In this document: positions 35,301-46,535 of the stretch, piece after piece
Numbering within the stretch: the first letter of the stretch is position 1
Layout of the letters: each line of letters opens with the position of its first letter
NCBI RefSeq assembly: GCF_949628265.1
Contig: NC_088786.1
Location: 38,337,681 to 38,401,680, forward strand
Direction of reading: 5' to 3'
Origin: Cloeon dipterum
Taxonomy: Eukaryota; Arthropoda; Insecta; Ephemeroptera; Baetidae
Length of the DNA stretch: 64,000 nt
Position numbers and translations under genes: made by a program
Notes under the pieces: generated by a model
Databases searched by the model: none
Told to the model about the DNA's origin: nothing
What the model saw: only the letters and a program-made list of their open reading frames with translations

Positions 35301-38300
35301 ATCATGTACTGTTCTAATTTTTCAGGGGTGAGTGAAGGAGCAGAGAGTGTTTGTGGAATTTCTGATGCCAGTGCCTTTTGCCACATGAAAAGAGATCAAC
35401 AGAAAGTGTCGAAAAGTGGATGACATGCTTCGCCACCAGTTACTAGAAGAAGGAAGGAGTTGAGCAAGGCAGGGTTTCAGTTATCATGTACTGTTCTAAT
35501 TTTTCAGGGGTGAGTGAAGGAGCAGAGAGTGTTTGTGGAATTTCTGATGCCAGTGCCTTTTGCCACATGAAAAGAGATCAACAGAAAGTGTCGAAAAGTG
35601 GATGACATGCTTCGCCACCAGTTACTAGAAGAAGGAAGGAGTTGAGCAAGGCAGGGTTTCAGTTATCATGTACTGTTCTAATTTTTCAGGGGTGAGTGAA
35701 GGAGCAGAGAGTGTTTGTGGAATTTCTGATGCCAGTGCCTTTTGCCACATGAAAAGAGATCAACAGAAAGTGTCGAAAAGTGGATGACATGCTTCGCCAC
35801 CAGTTACTAGAAGAAGGAAGGAGTTGAGCAAGGCAGGGTTTCAGTTATCATGTACTGTTCTAATTTTTCAGGGGTGAGTGAAGGAGCAGAGAGTGTTTGT
35901 GGAATTTCTGATGCCAGTGCCTTTTGCCACATGAAAAGAGATCAACAGAAAGTGTCGAAAAGTGGATGACATGCTTCGCCACCAGTTACTAGAAGAAGGA
36001 AGGAGTTGAGCAAGGCAGGGTTTCAGTTATCATGTACTGTTCTAATTTTTCAGGGGTGAGTGAAGGAGCAGAGAGTGTTTGTGGAATTTCTGATGCCAGT
36101 GCCTTTTGCCACATGAAAAGAGATCAACAGAAAGTGTCGAAAAGTGGATGACATGCTTCGCCACCAGTTACTAGAAGAAAGGAGTTGAGCAAGGCAGGGT
36201 TTCAGTTATCATGTACTGTTCTAATTTTTCAGGGGTGAGTGAAGGAGCAGAGAGTGTTTGTGGAATTTCTGATGCCAGTGCCTTTTGCCACATGAAAAGA
36301 GATCAACAGAAAGTGTCGAAAAGTGGATGACATGCTTCGCCACCAGTTACTAGAAGAAGAAAGGAGTTGAGCAAGGCAGGGTTTCAGTTATCATGTACTG
36401 TTCTAATTTTTCAGGGGTGAGTGAAGGAGCAGAGAGTGTTTGTGGAATTTCTGATGCCAGTGCCTTTTGCCACATGAAAAGAGATCAACAGAAAGTGTCG
36501 AAAAGTGGATGACATGCTTCGCCACCAGTTACTAGAAGAAGAAAGGAGTTGAGCAAGGCAGGGTTTCAGTTATCATGTACTGTTCTAATTTTTCAGAGGT
36601 GAGTGAAGGAGCAGAGAGTGTTTGTGGAATTTCTGATGCCAGTGCCTTTTGCCACATGAAAAGAGATCAACAGAAAGTGTCGAAAAGTGGATGACATGCT
36701 TCGCCACCAGTTACTAGAAGAAGGAAGGAGTTGAGCAAGGCAGGGTTTCAGTTATCATGTACTGTTCTAATTTTTCAGGGGTGAGTGAAGGAGCAGAGAG
36801 TGTTTGTGGAATTTCTGATGCCAGTGCCTTTTGCCACATGAAAAGAGATCAACAGAAAGTGTCGAAAAGTGGATGACATGCTTCGCCACCAGTTACTAGA
36901 AGAAGGAAGGAGTTGAGCAAGGCAGGTTTTCAGTTATCATGTACTGTTCTAATTTTTCAGGGGTGAGTGAAGGAGCAGAGAGTGTTTGTGGAATTTCTGA
37001 TGCCAGTGCCTTTTGCCACATGAAAAGAGATCAACAGAAAGTGTCGAAAAGTGGATGACATGCTTCGCCACCAGTTACTAGAAGAAGGAAGGAGTTGAGC
37101 AAGGCAGGGTTTCAGTTATCATGTACTGTTCTAATTTTTCAGGGGTGAGTGAAGGAGCAGAGAGTGTTTGTGGAATTTCTGATGCCAGTGCCTTTTGCCA
37201 CATGAAAAGAGATCAACAGAAAGTGTCGAAAAGTGGATGACATGCTTCGCCACCAGTTACTAGAAGAAGGAAGGAGTTGAGCAAGGCAGGGTTTCAGTTA
37301 TCATGTACTGTTCTAATTTTTCAGGGGTGAGTGAAGGAGCAGAGAGTGTTTGTGGAATTTCTGATGCCAGTGCCTTTTGCCACATGAAAAGAGATCAACA
37401 GAAAGTGTCGAAAAGTGGATGACATGCTTCGCCACCAGTTACTAGAAGAAAGGAGTTGAGCAAGGCAGGGTTTCAGTTATCATGTACTGTTCTAATTTTT
37501 CAGGGGTGAGTGAAGGAGCAGAGAGTGTTTGTGGAATTTCTGATGCCAGTGCCTTTTGCCACATGAAAAGAGATCAACAGAAAGTGTCGAAAAGTGGATG
37601 ACATGCTTCGCCACCAGTTACTAGAAGAAGGAAGGAGTTGAGCAAGGCAGGGTTTCAGTTATCATGTACTGTTCTAATTTTTCAGGGGTGAGTGAAGGAG
37701 CAGAGAGTGTTTGTGGAATTTCTGATGCCAGTGCCTTTTGCCACATGAAAAGAGATCAACAGAAAGTGTCGAAAAGTGGATGACATGCTTCGCCACCAGT
37801 TACTAGAAGAAGAAAGGAGTTGAGCAAGGCAGGGTTTCAGTTATCATGTACTGTTCTAATTTTTCAGAGGTGAGTGAAGGAGCAGAGAGTGTTTGTGGAA
37901 TTTCTGATGCCAGTGCCTTTTGCCACATGAAAAGAGATCAACAGAAAGTGTCGAAAAGTGGATGACATGCTTCGCCACCAGTTACTAGAAGAAGGAAGGA
38001 GTTGAGCAAGGCAGGGTTTCAGTTATCATGTACTGTTCTAATTTTTCAGGGGTGAGTGAAGGAGCAGAGAGTGTTTGTGGAATTTCTGATGCCAGTGCCT
38101 TTTGCCACATGAAAAGAGATCAACAGAAAGTGTCGAAAAGTGGATGACATGCTTCGCCACCAGTTACTAGAAGAAGGAAGGAGTTGAGCAAGGCAGGGTT
38201 TCAGTTATCATGTACTGTTCTAATTTTTCAGGGGTGAGTGAAGGAGCAGAGAGTGTTTGTGGAATTTCTGATGCCAGTGCCTTTTGCCACATGAAAAGAG

Positions 38301-40095
38301 ATCAACAGAAAGTGTCGAAAAGTGGATGACATGCTTCGCCACCAGTTACTAGAAGAAGGAAGGAGTTGAGCAAGGCAGGGTTTCAGTTATCATGTACTGT
38401 TCTAATTTTTCAGGGGTGAGTGAAGGAGCAGAGAGTGTTTGTGGAATTTCTGATGCCAGTGCCTTTTGCCACATGAAAAGAGATCAACAGAAAGTGTCGA
38501 AAAGTGGATGACATGCTTCGCCACCAGTTACTAGAAGAAGGAAGGAGTTGAGCAAGGCAGGGTTTCAGTTATCATGTACTGTTCTAATTTTTCAGGGGTG
38601 AGTGAAGGAGCAGAGAGTGTTTGTGGAATTTCTGATGCCAGTGCCTTTTGCCACATGAAAAGAGATCAACAGAAAGTGTCGAAAAGTGGATGACATGCTT
38701 CGCCACCAGTTACTAGAAGAAAGGAGTTGAGCAAGGCAGGGTTTCAGTTATCATGTACTGTTCTAATTTTTCAGGGGTGAGTGAAGGAGCAGAGAGTGTT
38801 TGTGGAATTTCTGATGCCAGTGCCTTTTGCCACATGAAAAGAGATCAACAGAAAGTGTCGAAAAGTGGATGACATGCTTCGCCACCAGTTACTAGAAGAA
38901 GAAAGGAGTTGAGCAAGGCAGGGTTTCAGTTATCATGTACTGTTCTAATTTTTCAGGGGTGAGTGAAGGAGCAGAGAGTGTTTGTGGAATTTCTGATGCC
39001 AGTGCCTTTTGCCACATGAAAAGAGATCAACAGAAAGTGTCGAAAAGTGGATGACATGCTTCGCCACCAGTTACTAGAAGAAGAAAGGAGTTGAGCAAGG
39101 CAGGGTTTCAGTTATCATGTACTGTTCTAATTTTTCAGAGGTGAGTGAAGGAGCAGAGAGTGTTTGTGGAATTTCTGATGCCAGTGCCTTTTGCCACATG
39201 AAAAGAGATCAACAGAAAGTGTCGAAAAGTGGATGACATGCTTCGCCACCAGTTACTAGAAGAAGGAAGGAGTTGAGCAAGGCAGGGTTTCAGTTATCAT
39301 GTACTGTTCTAATTTTTCAGGGGTGAGTGAAGGAGCAGAGAGTGTTTGTGGAATTTCTGATGCCAGTGCCTTTTGCCACATGAAAAGAGATCAACAGAAA
39401 GTGTCGAAAAGTGGATGACATGCTTCGCCACCAGTTACTAGAAGAAGGAAGGAGTTGAGCAAGGCAGGGTTTCAGTTATCATGTACTGTTCTAATGTCTC
39501 AGGGGTGAGTGAAGGAGCAGAGAGTGTTTGTGGAATTTCTGATGCCAGTGCCTTTTGCCACATGAAAAGAGATCAACAGAAAGTGTCGAAAAGTGGATGA
39601 CATGCTTCGCCACCAGTTACTAGAAGAAGGAAGGAGTTGAGCAAGGCAGGGTTTCAGTTATCATGTACTGTTCTAATTTTTCAGGGGTGAGTGAAGGAGC
39701 AGAGAGTGTTTGTGGAATTTCTGATGCCAGTGCCTTTTGCCACATGAAAAGAGATCAACAGAAAGTGTCGAAAAGTGGATGACATGCTTCGCCTGCTGTG
39801 GCCACCAGTTACTAGAGGTAGGATGGAGTTGAGCAAAGCAGGGTTTCAGTTATCATGTACTGGTCTAATGTCTCAGGGGTGAGTGAAGGAGCAGAGAGTG
39901 TTTGTGGAATTTCTGATGCCAGTGCCTTTTGCCACATGAAAAGAGATCAATAGAAAACGTCGAAAAGCGGATGTAATGCTTCGCCTGCTGTGGCCACCAG
40001 TTACTAGAGGTAGGATGGAGTTGAGCAAAGCAGGGTTTCAGTTATCATGTACTGTTCTAATTTTTCAGGGGTGAGTGAAGGAGCAGAGTGTTTGA
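29340..40095 (+). repeat. Left satellite array, ~182 bp unit, ~59 copies, higher-order structure
   Basis: Directly repeated units of 182 bp (179 bp in a short variant, 192 bp in the two innermost). Landmark GTGAGTGAAGGAGCAGAGAG starts at 29519, 29701, 29883, 30062, 30244 and so on to 40071. The outermost unit (29340-29520) is diverged and lies within the TIR; the two or three innermost carry GCCTGCTGTGGCCACC and AGAGGTAGGATGGAG. Variants differ at three places: the linker after TTACTAG (GAAGAAGG, GAAGAAAGG or GAAGAAGAAAGG), CAGGGTTTC versus CAGGTTTTC, and TTTTTCAGGGG versus TTTTTCAGAGG. The short variant recurs every 6, 6, 6, 7, 9, 7 and 7 units. Not coding: frames are broken in every unit. 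Confidence 0.95.
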
Positions 40096-40253
40096 GTAAT
40101 TTCTGATGCCATATTTGTGTGCCTCGTGAATTTCATAAGCTTAGTATCAGTGATTAGTAGGTCTTTTTTTCGCAGATGTGTAAAACAAGAGAAGCTTTTG
40201 TATCACCAGTTATGAAGCAATAAAATATTTTCAATTTGACTTGTAAATGACTT

Positions 40254-40878
40254 TTATTGTATATCTCTTGCTGGTTGAAATCCTATGTAGGAACCTGATG
40301 CTTCTGGCCATTTTTTTCTAATGATATTGACTACACACGCAGGGATTGTTTGTCTATTTCCTTTTCCCAATTTTTTTCCAGATGATATCCATGAAATGTA
40401 GCTTTTGTATGCAACAAAGCGCCTGCTTGAATTATTGTTCATTTTTAGTTTGCGCCTATGCTCAACATTTTTTGTGTACAAGAGTAAAGTGTTTTTCAAC
40501 ATCTTGAGAACGTCCTTGTTCAGAACTGTGCTTTTAAATCCTTGAGTTTGGGTGACACATTTTTTCTCGCTCTTTTTCAATTTTGATAAAGCGCCATTTG
40601 TATCACGACAGCAAATGTTCTCCATTGGGAGACCGGAATTTGAGCAATTATCACAATGGCACCAAAGGCTGAAATGTTGAGCACCACGTTCATAGAGTGC
40701 CTTTTTTCTGTTCGTTTCATGTTCTTTTTGTAATCTTCTTTCTTCAGTCATCTGAGGTTCTATATCAGGTGCAAAAGGCCGTAAGATATGTAATGAGTTT
40801 GCCATGGACTCAGCCTGTATTAAAAAATAAATTTTGAAAACAATCAAGTATATCTGCAATTTGGTTAAAAATTACCAT
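40254..40878 (-). CDS. P2X7 ballast-domain-like zinc protein of the transposon (187 aa)
   Basis: Two exons: ATG at 40876-40878 ends exon 1, a 61 bp intron (40815-40875, GTAATT...TACAG), then 40254-40814. Cysteine cluster WCHCDNC and ENICCR at about residues 52-71, a helical stretch KDVLKMLKNTLLLY, then RRFVAYKSYISW and the signature NRQTIPACVVNIIRKKWP with SYIGF near the end. This order matches the cytoplasmic ballast domain of vertebrate P2X7 (Cys-rich zinc cluster, RHxAYRxYxxW, ILPSCxxxxIRKEFP, YxGF). No membrane segment or P2X channel part is present. It is divergent to the transposase, 239 bp apart, so both are probably driven from one promoter region. A poly(A) signal overlaps the stop codon (40253-40258). 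The role in transposition is unknown. Confidence 0.85.
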
Positions 40879-41117
40879 GGTTTTGTGTTTTCATTTATTG
40901 TTTTGGTGGGTTATTTTGGTTTCGTTTCTATAAAAGCTCTAGCAGAGATTTTTGTTGTTCTTATATATTCCTCGTCACGTCATTGGTCGAAAGTCTTTGT
41001 TATTGGAGAACATATGGGGAACTTGGGGAACATTTATTGTTTTCAAACTCCATCTTTGTTTATGTTCAATAAAACCATAGTTTAGGAAGGCTGAAAATGA
41101 GTTAAATTTGCCCAACC
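40879..41117. promoter_or_regulatory. Bidirectional promoter of the transposon core
   Basis: The 239 bp between the ballast-gene start codon (minus) and the transposase start codon (plus). AT-rich, with TATATA at about 40961 and CGTCACGTCATTGG nearby (CRE-like plus CCAAT-like). Transcription starts cannot be placed from sequence alone. Confidence 0.5.
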
Positions 41118-43744
41118 ATGGGAAGAACGAAGTGTGTACTCTGTTCAGCTTCTTCTGGGAGAGGCAAAGGAGTAAAGCATTTTTACAAAATTCCCTTTTC
41201 TAACCCACAGCTGTAAGTTTGAAAGTTTATTATAATTTTGTCGTTTCCAAGATTTATTGAATAATTATTTTTTTATCAAATAGGCTTCAACAATGGGAAG
41301 AAAGATGTGGGCTCAAATTTGAAATTGAAAAAGACTCACACATCTGTGGAGACCACTTCAACCCCGCAGATTTTCATGCAGTAGTCGATGTACCAAAGCC
41401 GGCAAAAAGGCCCAAATTATCTGAATTTGCCGTACCAAGCCAAAATTTGACAAAAGGTTAATTTCCAAGACTGTTTAGTAAAATTAAAAAACAAAATGAT
41501 AAGAATCACGAAAATATATTCATTTCATCTTTTACAAATACAATTGATATATAACGTTTAAAAATGAATAGAATTGAATTTCTATCAACACTTTTGAATT
41601 AAAAATGAATATTAATATCTACGGACAGTTGCTGATGGAAATAAAATTTGATTGTAGTGACAGGGAAGAAAGCCACAACCACCAGAAGAGGTGTGAAGTC
41701 GAGTGCCTCGGAAAAAGTGCCGGAAACAAGGGAATCAAATCCAGGCACAATAGTAGAAATATCCCCCTCCGCATCAGGAGTTGTTCCATCAAGTACAGAC
41801 CAATCTCCTTCAGAGAAATCAAATGCAACGCTGACCATGAGTAGAAGAGAGAAGAGAGCTTCAAAAAGGAAACAAATTCTTCTTCCCATGGAAGTGTCAC
41901 CTGCAAAATCTGTAGAAGAAGTTTTATTTATTCCAAGTCCGTCCAAAGTCAGCACTCCAAAGAGAAAACAGCCAGATGACGTGGATTGTTCTCCACCTTC
42001 ACCCAAAAGTTTTTCCCCTCCAGCATCGCCAGCACCTGACTGTAGTGAAGATGAGATTTGTGACAATCAAGACCCTGAATACATGCCAGATAAATCCGCA
42101 TTAAATGAATCGACTCTACAGTCCTCTCTTGACAATGATCCTGATGAATTCGACGCTCGTATGAATGGCATCAAACACGTGCTTGTAGACGTTTGCAAAT
42201 TGGATCAACTTTTCACAAATTGTTCAACATGTGGATCAATGAATGAAGTTGAACGAGTGCGCACTGGAGCTTGTGTATCATATAAAACAACTTGTACCAA
42301 AAATTCAAAGCACGAGTTAGTTTGGAACTCGTCGTCAAAGACAAAGAACAAAATGCCAATTGTCAATTTGCTGCTGAGTGCTGCAATATTTTGCACAGGC
42401 CTCGGGTTCACGGCCTTCAAGAAGATTGCTGATAGCATTGGTCTTGCCTTTATGGGTAAGACCACATTTTACAACCATGTCAGCACATTTATCGCACCAG
42501 TATTGAGGCATTCATGGATCAAAATGAGACAGGAGATTTATGAAGAGTTGAAAAAAGAAGAAGATCTAGTATTTTCTGGCGATGCTAGGTTCGATTCTCC
42601 TGGGTTTAGTGCCAAATATTCCCTTTACTCCATCATGTCAAACAAAGACAGCAAAATTGTTGACTTTGTCCTTTTTCAAAAAGGGTTCGAAGATGGTGAG
42701 ATGGAGTCCAAATCTTTCAACCACACGTTCAAGAGAGTTGTAGAAGAAATTGGGTCCAAGAAAATCAAGACATTTTGCTCTGACAGAAATAGGTCTGTAG
42801 CAAAACTGATGAGGGAGCAGTTCAAAGGGATTGAACATTCTTTCGATGTAAGTTTACAAACCCGATTTAGCGGCAAAATTAATGTCATAGAGCACCTCCA
42901 AAACTAATCACAGGTCTGGCACTTGGCGAAGTCTCTTAGGAAGAGTTTAAGTAAAACTGCAAAAACCCATAAATGTTTGGAGCCATGGCTTGATTCCATC
43001 ATTAAGCACCTTTGGTACTGCAGTAGTACCTGTGGGGGAAGCGCTGATGTGCTGCTGGAGAAGTGGGACTCACTCAATCATCATCTCCGAGGAGAACATG
43101 AATGGCAAAAAGAGGGGAAAGCATTGTCTTGTGAGCACCCAAATTACGATCATGAACGCCAGCAAAACACGGATTGGGTCACTGATGATGACGCGCTTTT
43201 GGCTCTAAGAAAAGTAATAAATACAAAATTTTATTGTCTTATCTATAATATCTCATTTTAGGTAACACACAAACCATCATTTTTGCGAGACCTGACACAC
43301 TGCAGGTTCTACGTTCACACTGGACAACTTGAGTCCTTCCACAACGAAATTTTGGTCTATGCCCCTAAGAGACTCCATTATATGTTCGAAAACATGCAAC
43401 TGAGAATGATACTTGCCATCCTGGATCACAACAATAACGTTGGAAGGGCAGTAACTGGGAGTCACACAAGATATTCTAAATCACGAAAAGCCTTTTCCCT
43501 GGAAAATACCTATGAAACAAAAGATCATACCTGGAGGTATGACCTAATTCATGACATCCTTCAGTATGCAGGACACCCCGATGAATTCCTAGGAAGTGAG
43601 GAAGAGCAACTAAAACTCCTTTCACCCCCATACAGCATTCCAAAATCGACTGTAAGTGTTCCAAAACCAGGGCTAGAGGAACTACAGAGTAATCAAAATC
43701 TAAGAAGATTGGCTGCTGAGAGACAGCTTGCAATGAATCTATAG
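41118..43744 (+). CDS. THAP-domain Kolobok-like DDE transposase (746 aa)
   Basis: Exons 41118-41212, 41284-41456, 41658-42847, 42914-43213, 43262-43744 join in phase without an internal stop. Residues 1-85 form a THAP zinc finger: C6-x2-C9, W36, C53-x2-H56-F57, then a basic proline segment (KPAKRPKL). A Ser/Pro-rich linker follows (about 90-230), then a zinc-ribbon-like CSTCG...ACV segment (about 278-302). The catalytic core has candidate acids D398 (SGDARFDSPG, with a second D at 402), D465 (FCSDRNRS), and E610 (HTGQLESFHNE). Between D465 and E610 lies an insertion with WYCSSTC and HHLRGEHEW, a likely zinc-binding C2H module. The family is widespread in animal genomes. AATAAA at 43772. No frameshift was seen, so it may be functional. 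Confidence 0.9.
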
Positions 43745-43924
43745 TGTAAGGGAGGATATTTCAATTATACCAATAAACTTGTTAAAATTGTACAATATAA
43801 TTGATTTAATCAAAACCCAAACACATTAGACAGTCCTTGTTATAAACTTCAAATCAATAACTATACAGAGAATATAACTACATAAAATCACAAATGGTAC
43901 AATTAAATCCTACCCCAAGAGATG

Positions 43925-46038
43925 CCGGCGCAGGCCAAGCATGTCCTCCGCTTTTCGACGATTTCTGTTGGATCTCTTTTTATGTGGCAAAAGACACAGG
44001 TATCAGAAATTCCTCAAACACTCATTGCTCATTCAAACGCACACCTGAAAAATTAGACAAGTACATGATAACTGAAACGCTGCTTTGCTCAACTCCATCC
44101 TACCTCTAGTAACTGGTGGCGAAGCATGTCATCCACTTTTCGACACTTTCTGTTGATCTCTTTTCATGTGGCAAAAGGCACTGGCATCAGAAATTCCACA
44201 AACACTCTCTGCTCCTTCACTCACCCCTGAAAAATTAGAACAGTACATGATAACTGAAACCCTGCCTTGCTCAACTCCTTCCTTCTTCTAGTAACTGGTG
44301 GCGAAGCATGTCATCCACTTTTCGACACTTTCTGTTGATCTCTTTTCATGTGGCAAAAGGCACTGGCATCAGAAATTCCACAAACACTCTCTGCTCCTTC
44401 ACTCACCCCTGAAAAATTAGAACAGTACATGATAACTGAAACCCTGCCTTGCTCAACTCCTTCCTTCTTCTAGTAACTGGTGGCGAAGCATGTCATCCAC
44501 TTTTCGACACTTTCTGTTGATCTCTTTTCATGTGGCAAAAGGCACTGGCATCAGAAATTCCACAAACACTCTCTGCTCCTTCACTCACCCCTGAAAAATT
44601 AGAACAGTACATGATAACTGAAACCCTGCCTTGCTCAACTCCTTCCTTCTTCTAGTAACTGGTGGCGAAGCATGTCATCCACTTTTCGACACTTTCTGTT
44701 GATCTCTTTTCATGTGGCAAAAGGCACTGGCATCAGAAATTCCACAAACACTCTCTGCTCCTTCACTCACCCCTGAAAAATTAGAACAGTACATGATAAC
44801 TGAAACCCTGCCTTGCTCAACTCCTTTCTTCTAGTAACTGGTGGCGAAGCATGTCATCCACTTTTCGACACTTTCTGTTGATCTCTTTTCATGTGGAAAA
44901 AGGCACTGGCATCAGAAATTCCACAAACACTCTCTGCTCCTTCACTCACCCCTGAAAAATTAGAACAGTACATGATAACTGAAACCCTGCCTTGCTCAAC
45001 TCCTTCCTTCTTCTAGTAACTGGTGGCGAAGCATGTCATCCACTTTTCGACACTTTCTGTTGATCTCTTTTCATGTGGCAAAAGGCACTGGCATCAGAAA
45101 TTCCACAAACACTCTCTGCTCCTTCACTCACCCCTGAAAAATTAGAACAGTACATGATAACTGAAACCCTGCCTTGCTCAACTCCTTCCTTCTTCTAGTA
45201 ACTGGTGGCGAAGCATGTCATCCACTTTTCGACACTTTCTGTTGATCTCTTTTCATGTGGCAAAAGGCACTGGCATCAGAAATTCCACAAACACTCTCTG
45301 CTCCTTCACTCACCCCTGAAAAATTAGAACAGTACATGATAACTGAAACCCTGCCTTGCTCAACTCCTTCCTTCTTCTAGTAACTGGTGGCGAAGCATGT
45401 CATCCACTTTTCGACACTTTCTGTTGATCTCTTTTCATGTGGCAAAAGGCACTGGCATCAGAAATTCCACAAACACTCTCTGCTCCTTCACTCACCTCTG
45501 AAAAATTAGAACAGTACATGATAACTGAAACCCTGCCTTGCTCAACTCCTTCCTTCTTCTAGTAACTGGTGGCGAAGCATGTCATCCACTTTTCGACACT
45601 TTCTGTTGATCTCTTTTCATGTGGCAAAAGGCACTGGCATCAGAAATTCCACAAACACTCTCTGCTCCTTCACTCACCCCTGAAAAATTAGAACAGTACA
45701 TGATAACTGAAAACCTGCCTTGCTCAACTCCTTCCTTCTTCTAGTAACTGGTGGCGAAGCATGTCATCCACTTTTCGACACTTTCTGTTGATCTCTTTTC
45801 ATGTGGCAAAAGGCACTGGCATCAGAAATTCCACAAACACTCTCTGCTCCTTCACTCACCCCTGAAAAATTAGAACAGTACATGATAACTGAAACCCTGC
45901 CTTGCTCAACTCCTTTCTTCTTCTTGTAACTGGTGGCGAAGCATGTCATCCGCTTTTCTACGGTTTTTTTTGATCTGTGTTTCATGCGGCACACTCAACT
46001 GGCAGCAGAAATTTGCCAAATATGCTCTGCGTCTCTTT
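43925..46038 (-). repeat. Right satellite array, inverted, ~11-12 units
   Basis: Same ~182 bp unit as the left array but in reverse orientation (CTCTCTGCTCCTTCACTCAC marks each unit). About ten regular units, an inner diverged unit (43925-44110, with CAACTCCATCCTACCTCTAG matching the innermost left units) and the outer diverged unit in the TIR. At least one unit has the TTTTTCAGAGG type and one the GGTTTTC type, so variant classes are shared with the left array. Copy number is about one fifth of the left side. Confidence 0.95.
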
Positions 46039-46531
46039 CACACACGTCTTAGAAATGAGAAAAGTCAATAAACACATTCATTCTCTGCTTTGGTCTAGTC
46101 TAAATTTACCTTTTCAGAAAATTTGGCGAGGACCAAGCTTCGCCATTCGCCAGCGTATTATAATATAACACATAATGCTTCGTATGCCAGCATTCCTTTT
46201 GTTTTTACCGTCTGTTGAACACGAGATAAATTAATTATCTTGTAATTAATAGGAAAGATGAACGTTCTATCACGATTTATAACTTCGAACGATGGTTTGC
46301 GTACATAGTAGCACTGTTGCGGTTAGTTCCATGTGTTGTCATGCACGGCGGCCATATTTCTGTCACGTGACCACGCTAACGGCGCGCTACACTCAAAAAG
46401 GTGCCAGCATGAAAATGCTAACTTTGCACCACTTCCGATTATATTTTCGACTTTTTTCAGAGTACTCTTCTTATTAAAATTTAAGAAGCTTTCTTTTGAT
46501 ACCAGAGTATAGGCCTCACGGGCCAATTGCT
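46039..46531 (-). repeat. 3' terminal inverted repeat, unique part
   Basis: Reverse complement of 28847-29339, without visible indels, ending GGCCAATTGCT before TTAA. Confidence 0.88.
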
Positions 46532-46535
46532 TTAA
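46532..46535. other. TTAA target-site duplication, right
   Basis: TTAA directly after the 3' TIR end, followed by an A run. It pairs with 28843-28846. Confidence 0.85.

Larger units (their letters stand above)
28847..46531 (+). mobile_element. Giant Kolobok-like DNA transposon with satellite arms (17,685 bp)
   Basis: The ends AGCAATTGGCCCGTGAGGCC and its reverse complement are bounded on both sides by TTAA. From 28847 inward the arms mirror each other without indels (paired coordinates sum to 75378) to at least 29614. Order: 5' TIR (about 490 bp), inverted satellite array of about 59 units, unique core with a minus-strand ballast-domain gene and a plus-strand THAP transposase, satellite array of about 11-12 units in opposite orientation, 3' TIR. 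TTAA targets and a THAP-bearing transposase are hallmarks of Kolobok. piggyBac also uses TTAA but lacks THAP. Intact ORFs and identical arms suggest recent activity, or recent conversion between the arms. Confidence 0.88.

Noticed and set aside
29340-40095. CRISPR array
   Set aside because: Units are contiguous 182 bp direct repeats without unique spacers, in a eukaryotic genome.
28847-46531. piggyBac element (TTAA sites)
   Set aside because: The transposase has a THAP finger and a different DDE core, and the termini lack the piggyBac CCC start. Kolobok-like fits better.
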